From Pyxidicoccus parkwaysis (GTDB taxonomy: Bacteria; Myxococcota; Myxococcia; Myxococcales; Myxococcaceae), in NCBI RefSeq assembly GCF_017301735.1, contig NZ_CP071090.1:1116001-1180000 (forward strand): a DNA stretch of 64,000 nt, given 5' to 3'. A model generated the notes under the pieces. It was not told the DNA's origin. It saw only the letters and a program-made list of their open reading frames with translations, and did no database searches. Shown piece by piece: positions 9,287 to 18,707 of the stretch. A program made the translations under genes and the position numbers. The first letter of the stretch is position 1; every line of letters begins with the position of its first letter.

Positions 9287-9654
9287 TCCGTCCCCCTTCC
9301 CGAGAACGCCCTACCGGGCCGTCTTGTCTGACTGCCAGGGAATGACTCTCTCCGGCATCTGACGCGTAACGTGGGCGGAGATCGCCTCGGGCGGAAGCTG
9401 ATGCGGCGAGGAAGGGGCGCTGCGCCTCTTCGGGTGGCGAGCGGGCACGACACCAGGGAGCATAAGAGAATGGGAGGCCGGTTGAAGGTGAGGGCTGGAG
9501 CGGAGGGGCCGAGGAGGGTCGCGGACGGGAGCCGCGCGAGCTGTGTGCCGGGCCCGTGTAGGGGGCCGAGCCTCCCAAAGGGCACACTGCTGCCCAGGCC
9601 GCCCTCCCATCCAAGCGGATTGCCCCTGGTGGGCCGCATGTGCCCCCAGTGTGC
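9287..9654. other. Gene-free stretch upstream of the group II intron
   Basis: No supported gene is present. The part next to 9286 probably holds the promoter of the small gene and oxidase on the minus strand. The remainder up to 9654 would be the 5' exon side of the intron, but I could not recognise which gene or element the intron entered. Confidence 0.5.
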
Positions 9655-10147
9655 GTGCGCCGTGATGGTGCACCTGACCAGCGGATGGAAGTCCCGCTCG
9701 AGGAGGAAGTCGACCCCTCGGAAGCTATCTGGCGAGGACGAGGGGCGACCCTCGGACTCGAAGCCCAGAGACAGAAGGCCTCGGAAAGGAGGTCGAGCGA
9801 GCTTGCAGGCCGCAACGTGAGTGAAGCCCGAGCAGGCCCCGAAAGGGCAATCGTGGGAGCCGACCTGACGCACATACAGGGAAGGCCAAGCGCCCGGCGA
9901 GAAGGTCGACTTCAGCATCGCCGAGCGGACCACCGGGGTAGTGGGGCGCGGCATGTGAGCACACGGTGTGGTGCGCAACACGGGAGACCTGGTCCGAGCG
10001 GGGTATCGCCCCGAACACACCGTCAGGGCGTGGTGACGGCCAGGAGTCGGAGGGGCTCGTAGTACCAAGGAAGCGGGTAACGACCGTGGAGGGAAGGAGC
10101 CCTGGTTCAGGGTGCTTCGCAAGGAGTGGACGCAGCGGGAGATTGGC

Positions 10148-11428
10148 GTGAGCCTATCAACCCCGACAAAGCTCGAAGAGCTCCGAGCGAGGCTGTACGC
10201 GAAGGCCAAGGCGGAGCCGGCGTTCCGGTTCTACGCACTGTACGACAAAATCCATCGGAGGGACGTCCTGACGGAGGCGCTCAGGCAGTCGAAGCAGAAG
10301 AAGGGCGCTGCAGGAGTGGACGGACAGACCTTCGAGCAGAGCGATGCGCACGGCGAGGAGCGCTGGCTTGAGGAGTTGCAGCGCGAGCTGCAAAGCAAGA
10401 CGTATCGGCCCCAGCCCGTGCGGAGGGTGCTGATACCCAAGCCAGGAGGAGGCGAGCGGCCACTGGGCATTCCCACGCTCAAGGAGCGGGTGGTCCAGAC
10501 GGCGGCGAAGCTCATCCTGGAGCCCATCTTCGAGGCCGACTTGAGCGAGGCTGCCTATGGGTACCGTCCCGGGCGCAGCGCGGTCGATGCGGTCAAGGAG
10601 GTTCATCAGGAGCTGAAGCAGGGACGGACCCAAGTGGTCGATGCGGCTCTCTCGAAGTACTTCGACACGATTCCCCACGCGGAGTTGATGAAGAGCGTCG
10701 CGCGGAGAGTCGCGGACAAGGCGGTGCTGCATCTGGTGAAGATGTGGCTGAAGGTGCCTATAGAAGAGAGGGACGAGCAGGGACGCCCCAGGTACAGCGG
10801 AGGCGAGCGCTCGAAGCAGGAGGGCATTTCACCGCTGCTGGCGAACATCTACATCAACCGGTTGCTGAAGGTGTTCGCCAAGAGTGAGCTGATGAAGAGG
10901 AGCGGAGCGAAGCTCGTCAACTACGCTGATGACTTCGTGGTGGTAGCCCGTAGGGGAGCCGCGGAGGTGTTGGCGCAAGTGAAGCGATGGCTCGATGGGA
11001 TGAAGCTGACGCTCAACGAGACGAAGACAAGTCTTCGCGATGCGCGGAAGGAGCACTTCCGCTTCCTCGGGTACGAGCTGGGGCCACGGGTCTACAAGAG
11101 GACCGGCCAGAAGTACCTGGGAGCACGCCCCTCGAAGAAGGCAATGGAGCAGGCCCGAGGCGAAGTGAGCCGAATCCTCCGGCGCGGCAGGACGGAGCGC
11201 TGGGAGCAGATAGCGGGCGAGCTCAACCGGTTCCTGCGAGGGTGGGCGACGTACTTCGCCTACGACTCGCCGACGCACGCGTTCAACGTGCTGGACTGGC
11301 ATGTCACAGAACGAGTGAGGAACTTCCTGAGCAGGAGGCACAAGGTGGCGCGAGCAACGTCACGCTTCAAGTACAACGAGGTGCACCGCACCCTCGGAGT
11401 GCTGGAGGTACGTGCACTCCTGCGCTGA
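10148..11428 (+). CDS. ltrA: Group II intron reverse transcriptase/maturase (probably catalytically dead)
   Basis: This encodes 426 residues from GTG 10148 (SLSTPTKLEELRARLY, the usual start of this family). RT motifs are present: GAAGVDG, IPKPGGGERPLGIPTLKERVVQ, AYGYRPGRSA, and YADDFVVV with both Asp codons at 10928-10933. The maturase domain follows (FLGYELG, LNRFLRGWATYF). There is no HNH endonuclease. Two lesions stand out. In motif A the expected DADLSKYFD reads DAALSKYFD; the GCT codon at 10646-10648 replaces the catalytic Asp codon. In the next motif, GTPQGGVISP is reduced to EGISP around 10817-10828, an in-frame loss of about five residues. The frame is otherwise intact, so maturase function for splicing may survive. 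Confidence 0.85.
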   Translation: MSLSTPTKLEELRARLYAKAKAEPAFRFYALYDKIHRRDVLTEALRQSKQKKGAAGVDGQTFEQSDAHGEERWLEELQRELQSKTYRPQPVRRVLIPKPGGGERPLGIPTLKERVVQTAAKLILEPIFEADLSEAAYGYRPGRSAVDAVKEVHQELKQGRTQVVDAALSKYFDTIPHAELMKSVARRVADKAVLHLVKMWLKVPIEERDEQGRPRYSGGERSKQEGISPLLANIYINRLLKVFAKSELMKRSGAKLVNYADDFVVVARRGAAEVLAQVKRWLDGMKLTLNETKTSLRDARKEHFRFLGYELGPRVYKRTGQKYLGARPSKKAMEQARGEVSRILRRGRTERWEQIAGELNRFLRGWATYFAYDSPTHAFNVLDWHVTERVRNFLSRRHKVARATSRFKYNEVHRTLGVLEVRALLR

Positions 11429-11453
11429 AACGCGTCGCGTGAAACCTGTCCGA

Positions 11454-11486
11454 GAGCCGGATGCAGGACATCTGCACGTCCGGTTC
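11454..11486 (+). ncRNA. Group II intron domain V
   Basis: GAGCCGGATGCAG pairs with CTGCACGTCCGGTTC around a small loop. This matches the conserved catalytic hairpin of group II introns, 25 bases after the reverse transcriptase stop codon. Confidence 0.85.
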
Positions 11487-11731
11487 GATGAGCGGCGTGG
11501 AGGAAACGGACCGTGGGTGAGACTCGGCGGGAGGGCGAGCGAGAGCGAACCTTCGCAACAGGCGCCGACGAACCCGAGCGGCACCGCGCCTCCCGTCGAC
11601 TCTACCCCTCCAGCGGGGATGAGAACGGGACACGACGGGACGAGACGGGATGGGGCGGCACAAGAACCGACGTGAGCCAACGGCGATAGCGGGTAACAGC
11701 GCGTCCTGCCTGGGGTTTGCTATCGCCCTGC

Positions 11732-11808
11732 CCACGGGTTCAAGTCCCGTACTCCTCGCCAAAAAGAAGGGCCCGGAATCGAAAGGTTCCGGGCCCTTCG
11801 TCTTTTCG
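11732..11808 (+). repeat. Right 77-bp direct repeat (attR-like), partial tRNA-Asp copy
   Basis: This is an exact copy of 935-1011: the last 30 bases of tRNA-Asp including encoded CCA, then the terminator. The rest of the tRNA is absent, so this copy cannot make a tRNA. Confidence 0.85.
11767..11798 (+). terminator. Second copy of the tRNA-Asp terminator hairpin
   Basis: It has the same 12-bp stem and 8-base loop as at 970-1001. It would stop transcription leaving the island on the right. Confidence 0.7.
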
Positions 11809-11838
11809 GCGCTCGGGCTTCTCCTGCCCCCGGGGCAG

Positions 11839-12036
11839 CACGCCTTCCACCCCCACCTCTACGTGGGCAAGGAAGGCAGCGTGTAGTTCGACACCTTCGC
11901 CCAACACGGCCTCTTCCTGAAGGCCATGTTCGACATGGACGGCTCCGCGGTGGTGGTGCACGCCAAGGAGGACGACTGCTGCACCGACCCGACCGGTGAT
12001 GCCGGCGGCCGCATCGCCTGCGGCGTGGTGGAGAAG
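11839..12036 (+). pseudogene. sodC: Cu/Zn superoxide dismutase remnant
   Basis: In one frame the translation reads QHAFHPHLYVGKEGSV, then an in-frame TAG (11884-11886), then FDTFAQHGLFLKAMFDMDG, SAVVVHAKEDDCCTDP and TGDAGGRIACGVVEK. The last part is the C-terminal signature of Cu/Zn superoxide dismutases (VVHA..DD..TDP.G.AGGRIACGV). HAFHPH resembles the metal-binding HGFHIH. The stop codon and the missing middle section make it non-functional. It is cut off upstream near the right island boundary. Confidence 0.75.
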
Positions 12037-12073
12037 TCGCAGCCGCTTCCCACGCCATGCGGCGCGCTTCACT

Positions 12074-12376
12074 GGAGGAGGCCACGCCCGGAGCAATCTC
12101 CCGAAGCGGCCTCGTCCCTTCGGGCGTGCCGGCACTGACCCACGGCTCGCGGCCACCCTCCAGCGTCGCCGCGCTGAAGAAGGGGTTGCCCTCCAGGACG
12201 GTCAGTTCCTCGGACGTGGAGTCGGCGGTCCCTGTCACCAGGTCCTTGAAGAGGTGCGTACCCGTCGCGGTGCCGTCGCTCACCCACGGCTCCCGGCCGT
12301 GCGCCGCGTCCTCGCCGGTGAGAAAGCCTGCGTCGACAAGGTTCTCGTTCTCGCGGAGCGAGGAAGCCCATCAGGC
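12074..12376 (-). pseudogene. ELWxxDGT-repeat protein fragment
   Basis: The minus frame reads LTGEDAAHGREPWVSDGT, ATGTHLFKDLVTGTADS, NPFFSAATLEGGREPWVS and AGTPEGTRPLREIAPG. This gives two units of the ELWxxDGT repeat (GRELW.SDGT..GT), which is frequent in myxobacterial secreted proteins. No start codon, signal peptide or further repeats are present, and a TGA bounds it upstream. It is a gene relic between the island and the Rhs gene. Confidence 0.7.
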
Positions 12377-12536
12377 CCTGACTGAACCCGCCGAGGCTAC
12401 GCGCGGACTCCAGACATGGAAATCACATCCATTCCGGTGGTGACTCATCCTTGGGAACGAGCCTCCGTCCAACCCTGACGCGCGAATCGCGGGGCGGGCG
12501 CCTTCGTTCAGTTCAACGAATCAAGCGGGAGACGGA

Positions 12537-15500
12537 ATGACAACGACGATGCAGCAAGCCCCCATCCGCAATGCACGGTTCATCGCAGCGGCCGTCCTGA
12601 GCCACAGTGGGGAGTTCGCACCCGATTACACCGATTTGCGGTTGACCGGCCGGGGCCTGGACCTTGCCTTCACCCGGTCCTACCGCACGTCGCTCGCGGA
12701 CCATGTTGGAGCGTTGGGGCGCGGCTGGTCCTGCGGTCTCACGAAGAAGCTCGAGCGCGACGGCGATGAGGTGTTGTTCCACAACGGCGCTGGCGAAGTG
12801 CGCCGGTTCCCGCGGGCTGGCAAGGACACGTACACCGCACCCGCTGGCTTCTACGGAGTGCTCCTCCAGGAGCGCGACGAGTTCGTCCTCCGGAAACGCT
12901 TCGGCCTCAGCTACCGCTTCCTCAGCCCGGACCAGGGTGGAGGCATCCTCCGCATCGAGGACAGGAACCGCAACGCGCTCCAGTTCTCCTACTCCGCCAA
13001 CAGCATTGCCATTCTCGACAGCCTGAGCCGTAGCGTCGTCATCTCGGTCGACAACGGTCTCATGCAGCACCTGACCGACCACACCGGGCGACGGTGGAGC
13101 TACGTCTACGACGGGGACCATCGCCTCATCGAGGTGATGCAACCGCCGACCACCGACTTTCCAGGCGGCACCTCGGTCAAGTACGCGTACGGCGCGGACC
13201 ACCGGCTGCTTTCAGTCACCGACGCCAAGGGCCAGACCTATCTGCTGAACCGCTACGACGCTTCAGGCCGGGTGGTGGAGCAGCAGCATGGCAGCGGCAC
13301 GTACCGGCTCGAATACGAGGAGGTCGGCAGGGGCGGAGAAGGAAACCCAATCTACCGCACGCGCTGCCAGCAGAAGAGCGGAGGCACGCTCGTGCTCGAG
13401 CACAACGAGGCCGGCAACGTCACCGTGAGCACGCTCCACGTCCGCCGCGAGTCGTTCTCCCCGGAAGACCTTGCCGAAGGGGCCGGAAGCGAAGTCCCCG
13501 TGGTCACCACCTCCCGCTACAACCGGAACTCCGAGCTCATCAGCCGCCGTTTCCCCTCCGGCCACGAGACGCAGTGGGCCTACACGGAGCGCGACGAGGC
13601 CCCCTTGAACCAGGGCAATCTCGCGCGGCTCACCCACCTGCCGCAGGCGGGCGTGGAGAGCGGCCAGGCGCGCATCGTCACCACGTACCGGCATGAGCCG
13701 CGCTTCCAGTTGATGGCGTCGAGCACCGACGCACGCGGGAACACGACGTCGTACGAGTACGACGGGCAGGGCAATCTCAGCGTGACGACCTATCCCCCCG
13801 TGTCCATCCAACCGCTCGACGGGGCGACGAGACCTGTGCCGCTCGACAGGACCCAGCAGTGCAGGTACGCCTACAACTCGATGGGGCAGTTGCTACGGCA
13901 AACCCATATCGATGGCTCCATCACCGAGTACCACTACTACCCCATCGATGACCCGTGCGGCACGCGCGGGCCGAGCACGGCCACCGCCGATCCGGACCGG
14001 TTGTGTGGCTATCTGGCGCGTGAGGTCCGGGACGCCGCTGGTGCGAAGCTCAAGGACGAATACACCTACGACCTGTTCGGCAACGTGGCCGCCGTGTTCG
14101 ACGGCAAGAGCAACGCCGTCCGCACGCGCTACAACGCCATGGGACACGTGGAGAGCGTGACGGGCCGGGAGCCGTTCAACCACCGCATCGACTACACGTA
14201 CGACGCCAACTACAACCCAATCGAGTCGGCGCAGTCGTTCGAGCGACAGGTGTACGACGAGGCGACCCGGAAGACGAAGCCCACTTCGGCGGTGCTGCGC
14301 GAGCTGAAGGAATATGACGCGCTGGACCAGGTCACCGCACGCCGCATCGTCGGTGGCGACAAGACGGTGACGGAGTTCTTCATCCGTGACGCCGCCGAGC
14401 GGGTGATTCGGCAGATCCAACCGCTGGGCAACGTCACTGAATACGTGTTCGACGAACGCAACCGGCTGATCCAGAAGACGTCCGCCTCTGGCACGAAGGA
14501 GACGTTCACCGAGCGCTTCACCTACACCCTGGAGGGCGCCGTCCGCAGCCATACGGATGGCAACGGCCACCGGACGACGCACCGCTACGACGGCTTCCAG
14601 CGCTACCGCGGCTGCACGGACGCGACCGGCACGGAGCGCAAGCAATGGCTCGACGAGGCCGGCAACGTGGTGCGCGTGCGCGTCGAGGGTGACCCCTCCG
14701 CCATGACAGCGCGGCCCCAGGTCAGTCGCGGCGAGCGCGCGCCGCTCATGGAAGCCAGCTGCCGGTTCGACCAGTGGAACCGGGCCTACCGCGTCGACCA
14801 GGCGTGGCACGACCCGGCCACCGGAGAGCCTCTCGGGCAGAGCAGGTGGGATGGCGAGAGAGGCATCGTGTCCGTCGTCCTGGAATACGCGCCGAACGGC
14901 CTCCCAGGAAAGGTCTGGTCGGAGACCGACAACGTCGTGGCGTTCGAATACGACGGGGCCGGCCGGCTCACCGGGGTGAGAGATCGGACGGGGCAGGAGT
15001 GCTCGTTCGAGCATGATGAGAACGGCAATGCGACGGTGCTGACGCGCCGTGGGCCCGAGCTCGACGGGCGCCGAACCGAAGAGGTGCTGCGCAGAAGCTA
15101 CGACCCCATGGACCGGCTCGTGTCTCAGCAGCAGAACGACGATGCGCCGGAGCGGTTCCGCTACGACGCGCTTGGCGCCGTGGTCGGCTACGTCAGCAGG
15201 TCGGGCGTGGCGGTCGACCACCTGGTCGACGCGTTGGGCCGGCCAGCAGGCCATGTGTTCGAGACGAGCGACCCCGCTGGCGGCTCGGAGCGCGAGCTGG
15301 TGGCGCGCCGCTACGAGTACGACGACAACTACCGTCTCTCCGCGTTCGTGGACGCCGCGGGCAACCGCACCACGTATCGCTACGACGCGCTCGACCGGCA
15401 GACAGGCATTGCGTATCCCGATGGCAACGTGGCCCACGTCGACTACGACGCCAGGGGCAACGTGGTGCGCGCGGTGGACGCAAACAACAACGAGACCCAC

Positions 15501-17882
15501 CATCGCTACGACGCCGCCGACCGGCTGATTGAACGCCTCAGCCGTCCGGCAGGGGCAGACCTGCCCACGAGCGAGCGCTATGAATACGACGGGATGGGCC
15601 GGCTGCTCACGGCCAGCGCACCCGAGGGGACGGTGAGCTGCCGCTACGACTCGCTTTCACGGCGGGTCATGGAGTCGCAGGGCGACCGCGTGCTTCGCTA
15701 CGCCCACGATGCCGCCGGCAATGTGACCCATCTCACCTATCCAGGCGGAGAAGAGGTCCGAAGGGCCTACGACCTCCGCAACCGCGTCACCGCGGTGACG
15801 GACAAGGCAGGCTCGAGAGTCGTCAGCTACAGCTACCGCGAGAACGACCAGGTCACCGGGATGTTGCTGGGGGATTTGATTGAGACGGCGCTCTCCTACA
15901 ACTCCCAGCAACGGCTGGACGCCATCGAGTACCGGAGAACCGCCGACAAGGGGCTCATCGACGGCTTCCGCTACCAATACGACGCCGCGGGGAAGGTCAT
16001 CCACGAAATCCAATCGAGCGAGGGCCCGTCGTACGGCGAGCGCTACTTCTACGACAACGCCCAGCGCGTGGTCCGTGCACAGTACGGGGTGCGGGACGTC
16101 TTCAATCCATCCAGCGAGTTCGAACAGGAGACCTCGTACACGCATTTCGCGGAAGGCTCCTGGAAGCGGCGGGTGGATGTCGACGCACAGGGCAGGGTGG
16201 ACGAGAAGCTCGGCACGGTGGACCCGCGCAACCGATACCGGCGCTTCGGTAAATACGAGTACGCCTACGACGCGAACGGCAATTGCGTGCGCCGGGAGTC
16301 CTCGAATCCGGGCTACTGCCTGTATGCCTATGACTCCGAAAACCGGCTGAGCAAGGTCGAGTGCTACGACACGCACAGTCACCTGATACAGACGCTCGAG
16401 TACTTCTACGATGCGCTCGGCCGGCAGGTGCGAAAGGTCGTGACCGACGAGCACGGTGTCGCCACGGAGTACACCTTTGTCTGGGAGGGTCCGCTGCTCG
16501 CGGAGGAGTACGAAGACGGCGTGCTGGTCACGGCCTATGTCTACGGCCTCGGCGCCACGCCCGTTCAGCTCACCACGTACAAGGGTGGGCGAACCGACTA
16601 CGCCTATGTGCTCAACGGCAGGGGACTGGCAACGGGCGTGGTGCCCCGGAACAGCCCCAATGCCTTCGCCGAGAAGTACGGCCATGAGCTGACTGGCGCC
16701 TTCTACATGAAGGAGATCGGAGGCGTGCCCGTGGGGCTCGCGCAGAGAGCTTCCGCCGTTTCCAGGCTGATGAACTCCATCCTCTCCGGCAATACGTCCG
16801 GCTCCATCCTCACCGACTGGACGAATGGAACGCTGGCCGGCTTCGGTGGGCACATGGACGCGACCACGTCGAGCATGCTCAACGGCCTGGGGGCAGCCCT
16901 GGGCGCCCAGGGACACCGGGGCGTCGGGGGAGCACTCGCCGACCAGATGCGAGGCTTCCTGGGCGCGCTGGGCCTTGGAGGCCAGGGGGGCGCCCCGACG
17001 GGACTGGGAGGTGCATCGGAGCCGCCGATGAGCGGCTTGGGCATGCGCGACCAGTCGCTGTACGGCAACTCCGCCGACGGGGGCACGAGCACCGGGTCCG
17101 GGGGCCTCGCGAAGAGGCTCGAAGACGCAGCCGACCTGGCCAAGACGCCGCTCAAGTTGGGCCCATTCGAAACCAATCTCGGCAGCCTGATTGGCGGTGG
17201 TGTGAACGGCATCGCGGCCGGGCGCGGCGATCTGGCCCGCGACGCGAACAATCCCTACGGCCCGCCGTCACCGGGCGCCCTCAGTCCGGCCGACGAGGCC
17301 AGGGCGAAAGCCCAGAGAAATCAAGGCAAGGATGAGAGTGCTGCCGAAGCGGAGCGCAAGTTGACCGAGGCGCTCGAACTGGGGCGGGCCATGCAGCAAG
17401 CGGAAGCGGACAAGAAGGCGCAGCAGGATGCGGACAAGGCCAAGGAGGACAAGGCGTTGGAAGACGCCACCAACGATGACCCTGACGAAGGCGCTGACGA
17501 TGGTGACGATGACGACGATGGTGATGAGGCCGGCACGCTCACGTATTCTGATCCAGATGCGGCGGCGAACGCGCAGGTCGTGCTCCCGACGGCCAAGGAG
17601 CTCGAGGCCCGGCTCAATCAGGACAAGCGCCCGGTGAATCCAAACGGCGGTGGCGGTTCGCCGCAGATTGACGCGTCGTCGCCACCACCGCAGTCGGGCG
17701 GCCTGGACCCCACCATTGCCTACTTCGATGGCGAAGGGAGTGGCTTGCTCGGCGGCACCGGCGTCCCCAAGCTCAGCATTGCACCCATCACGTATGTGCG
17801 AGGCTGGGAGCCCCCGGTGGGGGGGCCATCACAAGGTGGCGGGTCCGCACCCAATGCGGGCAAGTCCTGGCCGCAAGGCTGA
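12537..17882 (+). CDS. Rhs/YD-repeat protein, 1781 residues, atypical C-terminus
   Basis: The N-terminus has a DUF6531-like start (GEFAPDYTDLRLTGRGLDLAFTRSYRTS, then LGRGWSCGL). About 1200 residues of YD repeats follow (YDALDR, YEYDGMGRL, YAYDANGNCVRRE, YAYDSENRLSKVE). These fold into the beta-cage that encloses a cargo domain in Rhs and Tc toxins. The core ends near LLAEEYEDGVLVTAYVYG. The standard self-cleavage motif DPxGxxxxDPxG and a recognisable toxin are absent. Instead there are about 420 residues with LNGRGLATGVV, a Gly-rich part, an Ala/Lys/Glu-rich helix (residues about 1590-1650) and a very acidic Asp stretch near 1655-1665. No secretion signal is visible. The ATG follows GGGAGACGGA. 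Confidence 0.85.
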   Translation: MTTTMQQAPIRNARFIAAAVLSHSGEFAPDYTDLRLTGRGLDLAFTRSYRTSLADHVGALGRGWSCGLTKKLERDGDEVLFHNGAGEVRRFPRAGKDTYTAPAGFYGVLLQERDEFVLRKRFGLSYRFLSPDQGGGILRIEDRNRNALQFSYSANSIAILDSLSRSVVISVDNGLMQHLTDHTGRRWSYVYDGDHRLIEVMQPPTTDFPGGTSVKYAYGADHRLLSVTDAKGQTYLLNRYDASGRVVEQQHGSGTYRLEYEEVGRGGEGNPIYRTRCQQKSGGTLVLEHNEAGNVTVSTLHVRRESFSPEDLAEGAGSEVPVVTTSRYNRNSELISRRFPSGHETQWAYTERDEAPLNQGNLARLTHLPQAGVESGQARIVTTYRHEPRFQLMASSTDARGNTTSYEYDGQGNLSVTTYPPVSIQPLDGATRPVPLDRTQQCRYAYNSMGQLLRQTHIDGSITEYHYYPIDDPCGTRGPSTATADPDRLCGYLAREVRDAAGAKLKDEYTYDLFGNVAAVFDGKSNAVRTRYNAMGHVESVTGREPFNHRIDYTYDANYNPIESAQSFERQVYDEATRKTKPTSAVLRELKEYDALDQVTARRIVGGDKTVTEFFIRDAAERVIRQIQPLGNVTEYVFDERNRLIQKTSASGTKETFTERFTYTLEGAVRSHTDGNGHRTTHRYDGFQRYRGCTDATGTERKQWLDEAGNVVRVRVEGDPSAMTARPQVSRGERAPLMEASCRFDQWNRAYRVDQAWHDPATGEPLGQSRWDGERGIVSVVLEYAPNGLPGKVWSETDNVVAFEYDGAGRLTGVRDRTGQECSFEHDENGNATVLTRRGPELDGRRTEEVLRRSYDPMDRLVSQQQNDDAPERFRYDALGAVVGYVSRSGVAVDHLVDALGRPAGHVFETSDPAGGSERELVARRYEYDDNYRLSAFVDAAGNRTTYRYDALDRQTGIAYPDGNVAHVDYDARGNVVRAVDANNNETHHRYDAADRLIERLSRPAGADLPTSERYEYDGMGRLLTASAPEGTVSCRYDSLSRRVMESQGDRVLRYAHDAAGNVTHLTYPGGEEVRRAYDLRNRVTAVTDKAGSRVVSYSYRENDQVTGMLLGDLIETALSYNSQQRLDAIEYRRTADKGLIDGFRYQYDAAGKVIHEIQSSEGPSYGERYFYDNAQRVVRAQYGVRDVFNPSSEFEQETSYTHFAEGSWKRRVDVDAQGRVDEKLGTVDPRNRYRRFGKYEYAYDANGNCVRRESSNPGYCLYAYDSENRLSKVECYDTHSHLIQTLEYFYDALGRQVRKVVTDEHGVATEYTFVWEGPLLAEEYEDGVLVTAYVYGLGATPVQLTTYKGGRTDYAYVLNGRGLATGVVPRNSPNAFAEKYGHELTGAFYMKEIGGVPVGLAQRASAVSRLMNSILSGNTSGSILTDWTNGTLAGFGGHMDATTSSMLNGLGAALGAQGHRGVGGALADQMRGFLGALGLGGQGGAPTGLGGASEPPMSGLGMRDQSLYGNSADGGTSTGSGGLAKRLEDAADLAKTPLKLGPFETNLGSLIGGGVNGIAAGRGDLARDANNPYGPPSPGALSPADEARAKAQRNQGKDESAAEAERKLTEALELGRAMQQAEADKKAQQDADKAKEDKALEDATNDDPDEGADDGDDDDDGDEAGTLTYSDPDAAANAQVVLPTAKELEARLNQDKRPVNPNGGGGSPQIDASSPPPQSGGLDPTIAYFDGEGSGLLGGTGVPKLSIAPITYVRGWEPPVGGPSQGGGSAPNAGKSWPQG

Positions 17883-17929
17883 ACCGGGCCGGCAGGGGGG
17901 CGAGCCGCTGGGGCGACCCCTCCGCCGTC

Positions 17930-17948
17930 TTGGGAAAGTGGTTCCCAA
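17930..17948. repeat. Short inverted repeat after the Rhs gene
   Basis: TTGGGAA and TTCCCAA flank a 5-base spacer, 48 bases after the Rhs stop. There is no T tract, so it could be a weak terminator or an operator for the next gene. Confidence 0.4.
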
Positions 17949-17977
17949 ACGCATGAAACTTCCCTGGGGGCTGACGC

Positions 17978-18448
17978 ATGGATTTGAAGGAATTGATTCC
18001 CCTCATCACCTTCATGCTGGGAGCAGTCCTCACGCTCGTCACGGAGGCCACCCAATACCAGCGTCAGGTCAAACGTGAGCGCGAGGCCAGAGCCGCCGAG
18101 CGAGCAGACCAGCAGGCCAGGGCCACCGCCGAGTTCCAGGTGCAGACGATGCTGGCGCTCCAGGAGTCCCTGTCCAAGGTCATCAGCCACATGCAACAGC
18201 GGGTCTTCAGCGGCCAGCTCTCGGAGGCGGAGTTCAAGGAACTGACGGAGGCCCAGGTCCGGACCCTGGTCCTGAAGGTCCGCGTTCAGGACGATGCGTT
18301 GCGGCAACGTGTCGAGCGACTCACCGCTGTCTTGATCGAGCTCGCGGAAACACGTGAGCCTGCCAGGGTCAGCAGCTTGTGGTCGGAGGCATTCACTGGC
18401 TTTCACGAGGCAAACGAACGAATCGGAGTCCTGCTGCGAGCCCCGTGA
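17978..18448 (+). CDS. Membrane-anchored coiled-coil protein of unknown function
   Basis: This encodes 156 residues. Residues 6-23 form one membrane segment (LIPLITFMLGAVLTLVTE). It is followed by a charged coiled coil (QVKREREARAAERADQQARA) and further helical sequence. No family is recognised. It is co-directional with the Rhs gene, 95 bases downstream. That is where a partner or immunity gene would sit, but there is no sequence evidence for such a role. Confidence 0.65.
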   Translation: MDLKELIPLITFMLGAVLTLVTEATQYQRQVKREREARAAERADQQARATAEFQVQTMLALQESLSKVISHMQQRVFSGQLSEAEFKELTEAQVRTLVLKVRVQDDALRQRVERLTAVLIELAETREPARVSSLWSEAFTGFHEANERIGVLLRAP

Positions 18449-18707
18449 GCCCTGTCTCAGGTCCAACGACCAAAGGGCGGGAGAGGTGTGGAACCGGGTC
18501 AACTCCACTCCTTCATCCGCTCCTTGCTGGCCGCTGCCTCGAGCCCCGCGCTCGCCTCCTCCACACTCCGAGCCGCGCCGCTCCGACAGGTGCGTCGACT
18601 CGAGCTCGAACCCGCCGAGGCGCCAGAGCTGACCGGCAGCCCTCTCTCAACAGGGCCCTCTTGGAAAATCCACTGCTGGATGCATCGGAATGCGTACAGT
18701 CCCGCGC

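Larger units (their letters stand above)
9655..11605 (+). mobile_element. Group II intron with a degenerate intron-encoded protein
   Basis: The 5' end is placed at GTGCGC (9655-9660), which pairs with GTGCAC (9668-9673) as a domain I stem. A GUGYG start is standard for group II introns. The reverse transcriptase gene occupies 10148-11428 and domain V follows at 11454-11486. A long domain VI region ends at GTCGACTCTAC (11595-11605), a common 3' end in this intron group. Total length is about 1.95 kb, normal for a bacterial group II intron. The ends are inferred, with the 5' end firmer than the 3' end. Confidence 0.7.

Noticed and set aside
9217..10209. Minus-strand frames across the 5' part of the group II intron
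   Set aside because: They overlap the structured intron RNA region, are low in complexity and match nothing recognisable.
11732..11761. A second tRNA-Asp gene
   Set aside because: Only the last 30 bases match. The acceptor 5' strand, D arm and anticodon arm are absent.
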